A stretch of 64,000 nucleotides of DNA from Megaleporinus macrocephalus. Its lineage: Eukaryota > Chordata > Actinopteri > Characiformes > Anostomidae. Below the pieces are notes generated by a model that did no database searches, was not told the origin of the DNA, and was given only the letters and a program-made list of their open reading frames with translations. The stretch is from assembly GCA_021613375.1 (NCBI GenBank), contig CM038728.1, positions 31,119,075 through 31,183,074 on the forward strand. Reading direction: 5' to 3'. Shown one piece after another: positions 1-12,500 of the stretch. Position 1 is the stretch's first letter, and the number at the start of each line of letters is the position of its first letter. The translations under genes were made by a program, and so were the position numbers.

Positions 1-118
1 ACTGCTGTCACCAAACGGCCAGGACAGCCAGCAACCATGTCCACTCTATTAGACACTCCTACTACTTGCTGGTCCACCTTGTAGATGCAAAGTCAGAGAC
101 CAGCACATCTGCTGATGT
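1..118 (+). mobile_element. Fragment of a teleost MITE
   Basis: Matches the start of the longer element at 17600-18060 (AGACACTCCTACTACTTGCTG and following bases). It is cut by the window edge on the left and by a minisatellite on the right. Confidence 0.5.
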
Positions 119-119
119 C

Positions 120-705
120 TAACATTGCTGTGAGGATTTGATTGAGTATTAGTGAGGTCAGGTGCTGATGCTGAACATTGCTGTGAGGATTTGATTGAGT
201 ATTAGTGAGGTCAGGTACTGATGGTGAACATTGCTGTGAGGATTTGATTGAGTATTAGTAAGGTCAGGTACTGATGTTGAACATTGCTGTGAGAATCTGA
301 TTGAGTATTAGTGAGGTTAGGTACTGATGTTGAACATTGCTGTGAGGATTTGACTGAGTGTTAGTAAGGTCAGGTACTGATGTTAAACATTGCTGTGAGA
401 ATCTGATTGAATATTAGTGAGGTCAGGTACTGATGTTGAACAATGCTGTGAGGATTTGATTGAACATTAGTGGGGTCAGGTACTGATGTTGAACAATGCT
501 GTGAGGATTTGATTGAACATTAGTGGGGTCAGGTACTGATGTTGAACATGGCTGTGAGGATTTGATTATTAGTGAGGTCATGTACTGATGTTGAACAATG
601 CGGTGAGGATCTGACTGAACATTAGTGAGGTCAGGTACCGATGTTGAACATTGCTGAGAGGATTTCATTGACTGTTAGTGATGTCAGATTTGATTGAGCG
701 TTATG
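120..705. repeat. 53-bp minisatellite, unit A (about 11 copies)
   Basis: Tandem unit of about 53 bp with core GAGGTCAGGTACTGATG followed by TTGAACATTGCTGTGAGG. The same family recurs downstream of every cadherin copy. Some units are shortened. Open frames here are incidental. Confidence 0.9.
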
Positions 706-1740
706 AGACTGGATCACTCTAACTCCTCCTAAAGGTACTGGATGGAGCTCCATCGTTCCAGAGAACTCAGCTGTACAGTCTGCTGCTGGGGGGCCTCATA
801 TCTCTGTGTACATGCAGTGCATCTGTACTTGCTTTGGTGAAACTAAACCTACTGACTCTAAACTTATCCAGCACCACAGACTCCACACCACAGCAGAGGA
901 AAAACACTGTAACAATCAGAAACATACAGGATATGATAAAAACCCCATTCCATAAAAACAGTATCTGTTTCCTACATAATCTTTAATGTCTGAGTGTAAA
1001 TAGAAGCAGAACTGCTTTCTGAGTCTGTGGAGAGACTGTTATATGAACACTGTACAGCTTCTAATGTAGCTCTTATTCATAGACTACATCTAAACATCTA
1101 ATCACATCATATATGACTGAATGTATTATTTCTGGAAAGATTTTTTTCTGTATTTATACTGAAAACAGAAATGATGCTGATGAAGAACCACAGTCAGAAC
1201 TTAAAGGTGCATATCTGTCTTTGTTTACCCTCCCCCAGTTTCTTTTTTTTTTTAACCCTCTGACATTGACTTCTATAGAAGACACTCACACTTGTACCCT
1301 GTCTCCTCATCTGCCTTGTCAGTCCCCTTGTTACATGATGCTGGCTCACCAAGTGGTGTAGAACCAAAGACCAGACTCCAGGAAGTATATGAAGTACACT
1401 GACGAGTCACATCATAATTAACATACAGAGTAACTGCCGTGTGCAGCAGCTAGACGGACTGGTAGACTCAATAAAGGCCCTGGTTACAGGGATCTGGACT
1501 CCCACAGGTAACGTGGGGAAGGATCCATAAAGCCAACACCACCATCCAGGTGTCCCGCAGATGCTCAGTTGGGTTCAAGTCTGAGGAATTAGGGGTCCAA
1601 GCTAGTACTTGGAAATCTTGGTCAGCTCTTCCAACCAATGTGGGACATTTCTAGTCGTGTTACGTGTCGCATCGTCTTGCTGGAAGATCCCATCCACCCC
1701 AGAGAAGACCATCAGCATGTATGGTGTACATGATCTGCAT
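705..1740. repeat. Duplicated flank A/B, left copy
   Basis: Matches 19360-20460 over its length with scattered substitutions and indels (shared CTGGATGGAGCTCCATCG near the start, TCAGTTGGGTTCAA near the end). The last 270 bp resemble a decayed DNA transposon. No gene is supported. Confidence 0.65.
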
Positions 1741-2130
1741 CAGAGCATTATGCTGTGGGGTTGTTTTTCGGCAGCAGGAACTGGGAGACTAGTCAGCAAT
1801 GTACGAAGAAAATCTGCTCCAGAGCACTCTGGACCTCAGGCTGGGGAGAAGGTTCATCTTCCAACAGGACAACGACCCTAAACACAAAGCCAAGAAAACA
1901 AAGTAGTGGCTTCGGGACAACTCTGTAAATGTTCTTGAGGGTTAGACCCAGCCAGGGCCCACACTTCAACCCGACTGAACATTTCTGGAGAGATCAAGAA
2001 GAATGGGAGAACCTGTCCAAAAATAGGTGTACCAAGCTTGTAGCAATATACGCAAAAAGACTTGAGGATGTAACTGCTGCCAAAGGTGCTTCAACAAAGT
2101 ACTGAGCAAAGGCTGTGATACTTATACTTA
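1738..2130 (+). mobile_element. Tc1/mariner transposase fragment
   Basis: The stretch CATTATGCTGTGGGG to GACAACGACCCTAAACAC encodes the Tc1 catalytic region also seen at 21930-22110. It is internally deleted and carries in-frame stops. The right portion (2076-2130) resembles a Tc1 end. Inactive. Confidence 0.75.
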
Positions 2131-2199
2131 CAGCCTGTTTACTCAGCCCTCTTTCACTGTGTTGTCTTCTCTTTTCTCTTTTCCAGTCAACAAGCAGCT

Positions 2200-2640
2200 G
2201 GCAGATTGTACTGATGACTGCATTGGCAGTAACCAAACACTGCACTGATGACTGTACTAACAGTATCTACATACTGTACTGACGGCTGTACTGACAGTAT
2301 CTACATACTGTACTGACGACTGTACTGACAGTATCTACATACTGTACTGACGACTGTACTGACAGTATCTACATACTGTACAGACAGTATCTACATACTG
2401 TACTGACGGCTGTACTGACAGTATCTACATACTGTACAGACAGTATCTACATACTGTACTGACGGCTGTACTAACAGTATCTACATACTGTACTGACGGC
2501 TGTACTGACAGTATCTACATACTGTACTGACGACTGTACTGACAGTATCTACATACTGTACAGACAGTATCTACATACTGTACTGAGGCCTTTACTAACA
2601 GTATCTACATACTGTACTGACGGCTGCACTGACCATAGCT
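2200..2640. repeat. 34-bp minisatellite
   Basis: Unit of about 34 bp with core ACAGTATCTACATACTGTAC and a variable CTGACGGCTGTACTG part; some units lack the latter. It directly follows the Tc1 end. Confidence 0.85.
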
Positions 2641-3350
2641 ATAAAGACATAGATGCTGTGTTGGCTGTTACTCTCTATCTGAGGCGATATGTCTGTGCAT
2701 CCACTATGTTGGGCGTGGACAAAATCTGCTTATACATAAATACATGTACTGAGATCATGAAATTGTCCATAAATTCCATATTACTGACCTGTTTTTATTT
2801 GTATTTCATAACTTTTCTATGCTAGTCAGCTACGTATGAATATCAAGAAAAATCAGCACCGACCAGCATGACTGGTCACCACCAAAGCCAGTATATGATG
2901 TGTTTTTGAAGATGGTATAGTCAATCAGCGAGACTCTACTGGGTGACCAGCTAAACCACCACTAGATCAGCATGGGGCTGATTTACAGGACTTAGTGTGC
3001 TTATGATGTTGAATCCTCTACCACAACTAGAATCTCGTAAGGGCTTAAATGTTATACTTGCATGCTACTGTGTTTGTGGTTTTAAACATGTGTAATTTGT
3101 ATTTCCTGCTTCTCTTATCAGCAGGACGCAAACCTGCACACCAGCCCACACCGGAACGTGCAGTTATCAGTGTAGAGATCAGAGATCATGGTCAAGGAAT
3201 AAAAATCAGACCATCTGATACATTTATAATTATAATAAACAAAATAGTTTCATTCAATACATGGTTATGGTTCAACCCAAATACATTTTAAGTGTCCAAT
3301 TTAATAAAACATCTGTTTGATTTGTTGTTATCATCTGTTTTAATTCAGGA
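2640..3350. other. Non-coding spacer with a MITE-like palindrome
   Basis: No gene seen. 2820-2990 contains GACCAGCATGACTGGTCACC-type inverted motifs common in fish MITEs; the rest is AT-rich single-copy-like sequence. Confidence 0.4.
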
Positions 3351-3354
3351 TTGT

Positions 3355-4145
3355 CTTTTAGATTGGGGAGTGGCTCCATTGGCCGACTCAGCCAGGCTGC
3401 CATTCATCTCCTAATACAGTCAATACATATCAGTGCCTGGGCTTCAATATAGCTTCTGAGGCCTGAATGCACCCCAACAAACCACGTGGGCACGTTCTCT
3501 CCTCTGATTGGTCAGAGCTATCTGGCGTGCGAGCTAGAAAGTAAACACAGGGAGAAGATCCGGTTTTCTAAACTACTGCACATTTCTTGTAGAGCGTATC
3601 ACGGAGCAGCAGCAGAGACAGCATCTGTTCATAGCTGGAATAATAATCTGATAATATACCAAACTACAGTCCACCTGCAGACCACCCAGCTCACTCCAAA
3701 CATCAAGTAGACAACGTCCCTCACTGCTAGTCCAAGAGAGACCTCGCTTCATTGTCCTCGCCCTGTTAGCTGCTACAGTTCTCCAGCTCTCTGTTTATGC
3801 CATCTGCCGCATCCCATAATGCAAAGCACACCTGGCTGCAGGAGATGTTTAGATCAAACTTGTGGAGCACACCTAATACTTGGGTCGGATCGAGGTTGGA
3901 TCATGTTCTCACCACAAACGGACCGCTCCGGAGTTCGTTTGGAACCGGACCAAGACCACCTCCTCTCGAGGGTCTCAGTGCGATTGTTTTGGTCCACACC
4001 CGAGTGCGATTACTGTTTTCACACCTGACAAAACGAACCACACCAAAAGAACCAGAGTCGGTTTTAACCGGACTCACTAGTGCTGGTATGAAAACACCCT
4101 TAAAGAACTCCACCACTTTTTCTTACACTGGAGAAAAAGTCTAAA
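3355..4145. mobile_element. Unclassified DNA-transposon-like repeat
   Basis: GC-richer island (GAACCGGACCAAGACC, CACACCTGACAAAACG motifs) within AT-rich DNA, resembling non-autonomous Harbinger or hAT-like elements of fish. No transposase domain is visible and the short open frames on both strands are not supported. Confidence 0.3.
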
Positions 4146-5035
4146 AGTAAAGCATCTAACACCAGATTCTCAGAGTACATTAAAAATAATATAAACATGT
4201 TCAGCTTGGTGAGAAATTCAAGCAATTCAAGCTTTAATTTAAAATGGCACATTTTAGATAGTAAATCTAATTATTATTATTATTATTATTATGTAAATTA
4301 AACGTATTTAATTAATTGTACTAAATTTGCATTTATTGCATTATTTAAATTTAAATGCAACATAACATTTAAATATTTCTTTGATAAAAAATTTCAGTAG
4401 TCTGTAAATAAACTGAAGGATTAATGCAACATCTGTTTGCTAGTTTACTGGAATTCTTCCCTTCATATTGTTTCACTATTTTCCATCCACATATATACAC
4501 TACTGTGCAAAAAAATGCTATTATTAGTGCACAGTTTGTATTCATTTACTGAAATTCTTTCCTTATTTTTACTGTTTTCTGGATGTGTAACTACTTTGTA
4601 ACTACATATCCATGAATGTCCACAATATCCATTTATTCAACTATACCAAAAAAGACACAGTGGATTTAGATTTCTTATTTTAGATCAATTTATTTTAATT
4701 AACAACAAAAAAAATTAAAATCATACACTTTGTGCCTAAAAAGCATTTAATAATAACAAGAAAAAAACAAGTCAATTATGTTATGACTGTATTAAAAAAT
4801 AAGACATCTATATATGACATATTGGATTAATTGAGGAAATCACTGCAAGAAATGATGAATAAAGCAAATAAACATTCATTACTGAAGTTTACTACAGAGC
4901 ATTTCTTTTGTATCAGAAACGTCGGCGTCTTTTCCACTGTCGAGCACAAGGTTCTCAGGGTTGTACTGTGCTGAGTTAGTGACGTGTGGAATCATTTTAA
5001 TTTATGGCATTTAATATTGCAGTAAGTTATATATA
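4146..5035. other. AT-rich spacer
   Basis: No gene seen. Includes a short (ATT)n tract near 4270. 4840-4930 matches 22390-22515, part of the A/B shared flank. Confidence 0.5.
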
Positions 5036-5199
5036 ATTTGAGTTGTATTGAAAATTACGCCAGAGACTCCAGGTCAAGTGAGTGCAATCAAACTTAGGTT
5101 GAACCTGTAGGGAAGTCAGTTTGCCCTGAACTTGTAATGAACCAAGCAGCTAGGCAGAAATGATGTATGTATAAGGTGGTTAGGGAGACTAGCTTGTGC

Positions 5200-5575
5200 C
5201 ATTGGAATTTGCTGGGAACCATGCAAAAAAGAAATAGATCAGCTAAAGTGTACATTAAAGACCTTGTTTGAAAAAAAGACTTTCTCAGGTAGAAGATAAT
5301 GGTGTTAGGTACTGAGGCATAATGTCATGAAATTTAATTATTTAAGCCATAATTAACTGCTGGCTTGGACTTAATAGTACTTTCCACAAGCAAACAGATT
5401 TTAAAAAGGAGGGGGCGCCCAAAAAGTGTATAAAAGATGATGATTTCTGCATGTTCAGTGCGAGTGTTTCTGTTGGTCTGTATTTGACGATGGAACCTCT
5501 CCATCTTCCAAGATGAAATAAAAGAACCTGCTTTTTCTATCCAGTGAGTTTTTTGGTGATTTCTTTTTATGATTG
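5200..5575 (+). mobile_element. Possible solo LTR
   Basis: A TATAAAAG string at about 5431 is followed 90 bp later by GAAATAAAAGAACC, the TATA box plus polyadenylation signal spacing of an LTR. No gag, protease or polymerase is next to it and the ends are not defined. Absent from the equivalent place in unit B. Confidence 0.35.
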
Positions 5576-5689
5576 GCTCCGCTCAGTTTAGTTTAGCTCT
5601 GTTAAGTTTAGCTCTGTTAATAGCTTTTTGCTAAAATATATGTCAAAGGAACGACTGACGAGTCATAAGACCAGTTACGCCTTTTTTTT

Positions 5690-6538
5690 CCCAGTGAAAT
5701 AAAGACATATACTACATAAAAGATAAACTGACTGCTAACAGGCTACTCACAGCCCCCACCACAAAACACAAACAGCTTTCATTTGGGCTTTTAGCTAGAT
5801 TTTCATCTAGATTTTTAAATTCCTGTGATAGCAGAGCACATGTTAGTCTAACAGAGCCTGCACTGAGGTGTTTGGATCTCTTTAGCCAAGTTAAGTAGGA
5901 GCGAGGAGCTTGCTAGCTTCAGCTTAGCTAGAGGCTACCTCTCCAAACACCACAGAGCAGGTTTAATTTTAGTTTTCTGTCCTTCCAGCATCATTCGCTC
6001 GACTTTGTTTCCTCAGAGTTAAGTCATTATTCTCTATATCCTGTCAGTAAAGCTTCTGTTAGTCAGAATCCAACCTGTTCTGGGGTGAGCAGAGCTAGCT
6101 CGCTAAGCTAATGCTAACCACTCTCTCCTTGTTAGATTGACGTTTAAATGTTTATTAAATGGTGGATTGAAAATTGCGCACTGCTTTTATTTATCTGGTG
6201 TGAAACTGAACAAACTAAGAACAGTTAAATAACTGTGTTGTAAAAACTTCCCAGTTTTTAAGCGTTCCTTGTCAAACCAGAACTGTTCAACCCTGCAGTG
6301 GAAAAGAGGCTGTAATAAAAAAACATTGCTGGCAAGTTTTCTTGTAGATTTAAGTTGACTTAATGCAGAATTATAATTAATAATATATTGTACACTACAC
6401 TGTCTCATACGTTTCACTCCTGCTTAAGCTCATTTATGCTGATGCTGCTGTTAAGGGAAGAATTGGATCTTTTATTAGTACAATAAAACGTTAAAACTGA
6501 TGATTTTGCTTTATTTTGGGTTTTTTTATGGCAAGTTT
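5690..6538. repeat. 3' flank shared by copies A and B, left copy
   Basis: Closely matches 22570-24119, which carries extra insertions. It has GCTAGC-rich motifs (CTTAGCTAGAGGCTACC, AGAGCTAGCTCGCTAAGC). I looked here on the minus strand for a membrane or cytoplasmic cadherin exon and saw none. Confidence 0.6.
6510..6515 (-). terminator. Polyadenylation signal AATAAA of copy A
   Basis: On the minus strand AATAAA begins 24 nt after the TGA of copy A. It supports exon 12 being terminal, which would leave the protein without a membrane anchor. A chance AATAAA in AT-rich DNA cannot be excluded. Confidence 0.5.
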
Positions 6539-9500
6539 TCAAACTCTCATACAGAAATAATCATTTGCAGCATTACCAACCATAGTTACAAAGCTTCTGG
6601 CATGAAGCTCAGTAGCGGAGCAGCTGTCGTGGCCAATGATAGCAGTGATGGTGTTGTCCTGGTAGAGGTTCATGTTGTCATACACCCTAAGAACAATATT
6701 GTAGCGTTGCTCTTTCAGCGGCATGTTAAGAGTGAGTATAATCCCAGTATCTACACCAAAACACACCAACACCACAGCAGTGAACAAGAGGACCCATACA
6801 AAGAGAATTCAGCTTCACATTAAAATAAGAACAAGTAGTATTTTTAAAAAGCACAAATCTTACTCCTCTCGTTCATCGTGGCGGTCCAGATGTTCCTGCT
6901 GTCTCCTTGGAGTTCCACTCGGTACGGAGCACCAAAGCCAGGCCCGTCTTTATCCGTGACAGAGAGCAGCGCTGACACACGGATTACCTTCTCAGTAATA
7001 GTGGGAGCGTTATCATTTACATCCTTCAGCTCAATCACAAGGGTTCCTGTACCGGTAGCTGGAACTTGATCTGCAATCGTGTAAAAGCTTGTTAGGAGAA
7101 GTTACACCAAGTTTCCTTCAAGTAGAGCACAAGGAGAAGGAGTTACCATCGTCCACGGCTAATATCAGAGCTTTGTATTTATCATCTTTCACTAAAGGAG
7201 ACTCTCTGTCCATGAGGTTCCTCACTTTGACCAGTCCGGTCCCTTCATCAATGCTCAGCCAGCCAGCAGGATCAGAACCCACACGATACCTACAACATAC
7301 AAGTTACTATCAGGTCTTTCTTTGACTTTTACAGAGGCGGTAATAGATTAAAGAATCTACACTCTCACAGAAGATGGTTCTACAATAGTTCTTTGGTAAA
7401 GAAAATGGTTCTTTAAGAGCCACAAACATTAAAAGAACACTTTGCATGACCAAAGGGGTTCTTTACATCTTGAAAGTGTTCTTCAGATTGATGGAGAATG
7501 TGCTCCAGTTCTATAAAGAACACTCTTCAAAAGGGTTCAGGTATAGTTACTATTGTAGCTCGTAAGAACAGAGGAACCCTCTTCAAAATATTTCTATATA
7601 GAACTGTTAACAGGATATTTTCCACCAATCTGAAGAACGTATTTAATCATACACCTCAAATTTGTCCCTTAGCAAGCAGCGCCTTGACTAGATACATTTG
7701 GTAGCCATCAACAAGCTTCTGGTAGAATTTTGGTTGGATATTTTATCACTCTTCTTTGTAGAATTGGTGGTGTTTAATTAAGTTTCTCAGGTTCTTGCCA
7801 TAGACATGGCTTTTAAGCTCAGTCCATGTATTTTTGATTGGGTTGCCATTCCAAAAGCTTCATGTTAACTTGCTTCATTTATTCCACAGCCAGCTTTGAA
7901 GTATATTGTTGGGCATTGTCCTGGTTAAACACCAAACTGTGTTCAAGTATCTAATGTCTAGCTGATGGTTATGCTGAATAATTGAAAAATAGTCTTCCTT
8001 CTTTATTATTTAATCCACTCTGTGCCCGGTACCAGTTCCACTAGCAAAAACAGCCCCAGTGCATGGTGCTACCACTGCCAGTCTTCACAGATGGCACAGT
8101 GTTCCTGGGTCAAGTGTCCCAACTAATACCTCTGACCAATAAAATAGATGAATAAGCTCTTACGTCACTGTCTGAGTCCTCGCTGTGTCTGGATCAGTGG
8201 CTGTGTACACTGTCAGTTCGCTGCCAACTGGCAGGTCTTCAGGTTTAGAAATGATTTTTTCCTCTGGATCAAACACTGGAGCATCATTCCCATCCAGAAC
8301 GTTCACAGTGACCGTGGCGGAGGAAGTGGGCAGAGGTTTGGCAAATGGAACATTGTTCTCCACAACGACCAACAGAGTGTACTTGTTGTTCTGCTCAAAG
8401 TCCAATGGCTGAATGGAAAACACCCAAATGACAATTAACAGAGGAATTAAAAGCACACACAAACACAAACACCAGACTGGACTGATAAACCAGCCAGAAA
8501 GTTCAGTACCTTAGCAGTAGTAATGATGGCCTCCTGTTTGTTTGGTCCAGTACTAACATTGAAAAATCCACCACTGTTGCCACTAATGATCCTGAACTTG
8601 GCTGACCAGGCAAGAGTCTGAGCTTCATCTCCATCAGTCACTGGCATCTTCACCACCACAGCTCCTACTTTGTTCTCTGGGACGGATACATTGTACTGAA
8701 TAAAAAACACAATCATTAACTAGTTTCACTGATTTTAGAAACATCAAGTGTGATTTTCCCAACGGATCAATTTCCTTAACACAGATTTTCAGACTAAACA
8801 AAACCTCTTTCAAACTATGAAAAAATGGAAACAGGCCAATTTATAATTATTCGTTAACTGCTTTACCAGCTTCTGCTCAAACATTGGTGCATGATTGTTG
8901 CTGTCCGTTACAGTAATAACAGCTCTTCCTCGGGCAGTGAGTCCGTTACCCTGAATATCTGCGGCTTGAATCTCCAACGTGTAATCAGGATATTTCTGTA
9001 AGAGAAGATGATTAAAACTGAAAGTCATCCATTACCTCCAAATCAACATTTATTACATTTATTTTGCTTGTGGTATGTTTTTGATTTGTTTTTATACTGT
9101 TTCCCATTGCTGGGGCAGGAGTTTTCTCAGTACTGACCTAGAACTGAGCCACTTTGACATAGGTACTGTATAGCTGTATTTACCCGTCTGTCTGTTAGAG
9201 CTCCTGTGTCTATAAGCCCCGCCTCCCACTAAACTCAGTGTTCTACAAGCTCCGCCCCCACACTGCTGTGTCTTTTCTTACAATGGTGTCCGTCCTGCCG
9301 TATCAGTTTAAGTCAGATCATGAAAGTCTGGCAGAACAAACTGGTAGATCCACCTTCACAAGCTAGACTGGAGCAGGAGGTTTCAGAGGGGTTGTATGCT
9401 AACAGCCAAGCTTGTCGGTAGGTGGGCAGCAACAAGGATTGTGTTGTAAGATGATGTCACTTTGTAACAGAGAAAAGGGCTGGAATTCTAATAAGACAGC

Positions 9501-12500
9501 TTAGAAATGTGGTTGCTGTGGGAGAGATCTTCTTGGGCTTTAGAACTTTATTTGCACAAAAAGCTACAACACACTAAAGAAGGGGTGTTTAATTAGAATT
9601 CAGTACAGTCCAGTTAGAGGACATTTCCTCAGGCCAAGGTCCGGACCGTTATCATTTCTAACGAGTGTTCTGTTAGAACGAGTGTTCTGATTCAGTGGTG
9701 TATCCTGTTTACTGAAGTAGTCTAGTATCAGCATCTTATACCATCAACTACTGAAACACCAACAAATTACAAATGTACACAGACACGCCAACCTCGTAGA
9801 CACGCTCACTCATCACAGCTTATTACTAAGCACACAGTTCCCACTCACCACCATATCTAGTTATTCAACATACAAGTAGAACTGTGAAGAAAACAATAAC
9901 TCTTTTTCATTAAAAAAAAAGGCTATATATTTCAGTTTTTGGACGTTTCACTAGAGATTTTCAGCACGATCGGCCGATAGGCGATACCCATATACGCCAC
10001 GGCAGGGCTACATGTAGTTATTAGCGCAAGCAAGTTATGAAACATGGTCTAAACTGGTTTATTACCATTTTTAGCCCAAAAAAATTAAGCTCATTTGGTT
10101 AACGCCATCGATCGGCTCTCAGGATTGGCTAAATTAGAGAAATATTTTGATTTTGATTGAAATCGGCCGATACAAATACATAGCCGATCGATCCTTCCAT
10201 CTCTACATTTCACAGTTTTGGATGCCATTTATAATTCCTGTGTACATGGTATTCTAGGCTCTGAACTAATACCTGTTGACTTTATGGACTACCTATTAGA
10301 AATTGCTATTTTATAAAGCTGTGGGTCGAGAGGGATGAAAACCAATTTCGTAACTTTCGATTTGATGGCTCCCCGGCTCTTCGCTTGTAGCCTATTTAAA
10401 GTGTTTAAACTAGCGTTATGATTGGTCGAAGTCTTCTTTTTTTTTTTTAAAGCACGCTCTACAAATGAACCTTTCACTCGGACTCACTTTATTCTCCGGC
10501 TGGTGCTTCTTCTCGCGCTAACTGTTCAAAACATGTAGTCCAAGCTTTAGTTAACGTTGTTTTATTTTGTATCAAAAATCAAGTATCCAAGCATTAAACA
10601 ACTTCAGCGTCCACAGACACCTACGATCCAAAAACAGCATAAAGTCCAAAAGTCCAAAGGTAAACAGTTCATAGGCAACGTTCACATCAACAACTTACAG
10701 CATTTAAACGGTCAGCAAAAAGTAGGCTTCCCCCATCATACACTCACTACTCACTCTCACCTAGCAAGTGAACAGGTGATATTACAAATCATTGCCGCCA
10801 CCAACACCACGTGACCCAGTGCACACAAAACCTAAACTCAAGCCTACGCCTGTCCGCAACAATTGGTCTGTGAGGTTACTGCGCCGCAGAGTCTGTATAC
10901 CGTGAAGACAAGAAAAGTTCCACGGCTTCCACAACCACTGTCAAAATTAAATCCTTCTCAGTAGACTATCGGTTTGAGTCCGCATTGGACAACGTCTGGG
11001 TCCGGACCCGGACCGCGGCCTGCCTATTAGTGACCTCTGCACTAAAGGAAAGAGAAAAAACAGGTCCTATTTAATTAAAAATGCAATAAACAGACAAGCA
11101 GAGCTTGTGTAGATTGTAAGTTGGGAACCTTGTACCGTAACAAGGAGTCTGTTTAGGTCATAATTGGGGAATTTTGCCTTAAGTGGTCTGCGAGCCAGGA
11201 AAGCATACAATATATTATATATACAGCTTGCGTGTATGTTGTGTTTACTGTTATGTGGAATTGAATAGTATCTTATGGTTGGAGAAGGTCACTATATGAA
11301 TGAAACGTGTCATTATCACCTCTCTGTCCAGTCCTTCAGAGTTCACTCGAAGCGCTCCTGTTACAGGATTAATGACGAACATGTTTGGATATGGCATTTC
11401 CGGATTCTGGCTGATGATGGAGTATCTGACATCAGCATTGTCAGTCTCAGGGTCATCTGCATCAGTAGCTGTGACCGTCATGAACTCAAATCCTTCAAAG
11501 AGAGCAAAATGAAATGTTGGTGGAGAATCAACACTAACATCAATGATAACTTTTCTCAATCTGCACACAATTAACATAGCTACCTATTGGTGAAGCTTCT
11601 GGAACACTGCCAATGAAAGGTTCTTGGGCGAAGATCGGCTTATTATCATTCATATCGATCACACTGACAATAATCTTCATGGAAGCTTCCTCTATGTTAG
11701 GTGAAACAGCATAAACTTGAAGCTGGAGTAAGTAGAAAAATATGTAATACAAAGAGTAAATATTTTAATGTTTAACTCAAACTTACATACAAATCCTAAA
11801 GCAGAATCTCTTACCGTATATTTATCTTTGGCTTCTCGGTCTACAGGCCTTGTTACGGAGAGCCAGCCAGTGTTTCTGTTTATGATGAAAAGACCCTGTG
11901 GAGGCAGATCTGCTCCTTCACCAGTGAGGATGTATACAATCTCAGTTTCTTTGCCATAACTGGACTTCATCTGGACACAACAAGAGAAAATGAGAACGAA
12001 ATTAAAAATATACACTGATATACATTTCAGCTTAAATTAAAGATCAGCTCTACATTACCAGCATTATCTGTTTGGGAAAAGGTCCTATATCATTCTCTTG
12101 GAGCTTGATTGGTGGAATCACCCACGCTGCTCTTCTCCTCCTCAACCCTGCTGAAGGTTCTGGAAACTCCAGAACTGGATGAGTCTGGTGAGACGCTAGT
12201 TAAAACAAAACATAAAAGAAACACAAAGGCAACATTTTCAGTGGTTCTGTCGCATGACAAGGGCGTAACCCTTCTAAGGGGCTGTCACAGCTTTGGAGAT
12301 GTTTCAAAAATGTATTGCTGCTGTTGGAACAAACTTCGTATCTTCGAAACGAGAAGGAAAGAAACATATTTTACTTTTAATGTGAGTCAATGGAATCAGA
12401 AGGTTTTCCAAGTTATTTTGGGTTGTTTCTGGTGCTCCATCCATCATAAACTTTACACACAGTGTAAATGGCAACAGTTCCTTTTACATTACATCAAAAA

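Noticed and set aside
5690..6538. Search for a membrane-span or catenin-binding exon downstream of copies A and B
   Set aside because: No long hydrophobic minus-strand stretch with splice signals, and no acidic catenin-binding-like stretch, could be read here or in 22351-24119.
7089..7325. Plus-strand frames opposite cadherin exons (also near 24405, 25081, 38713, 39302, 51680, 52385)
   Set aside because: They are antisense shadows of exons 9-11 and recur only because the exons are conserved.
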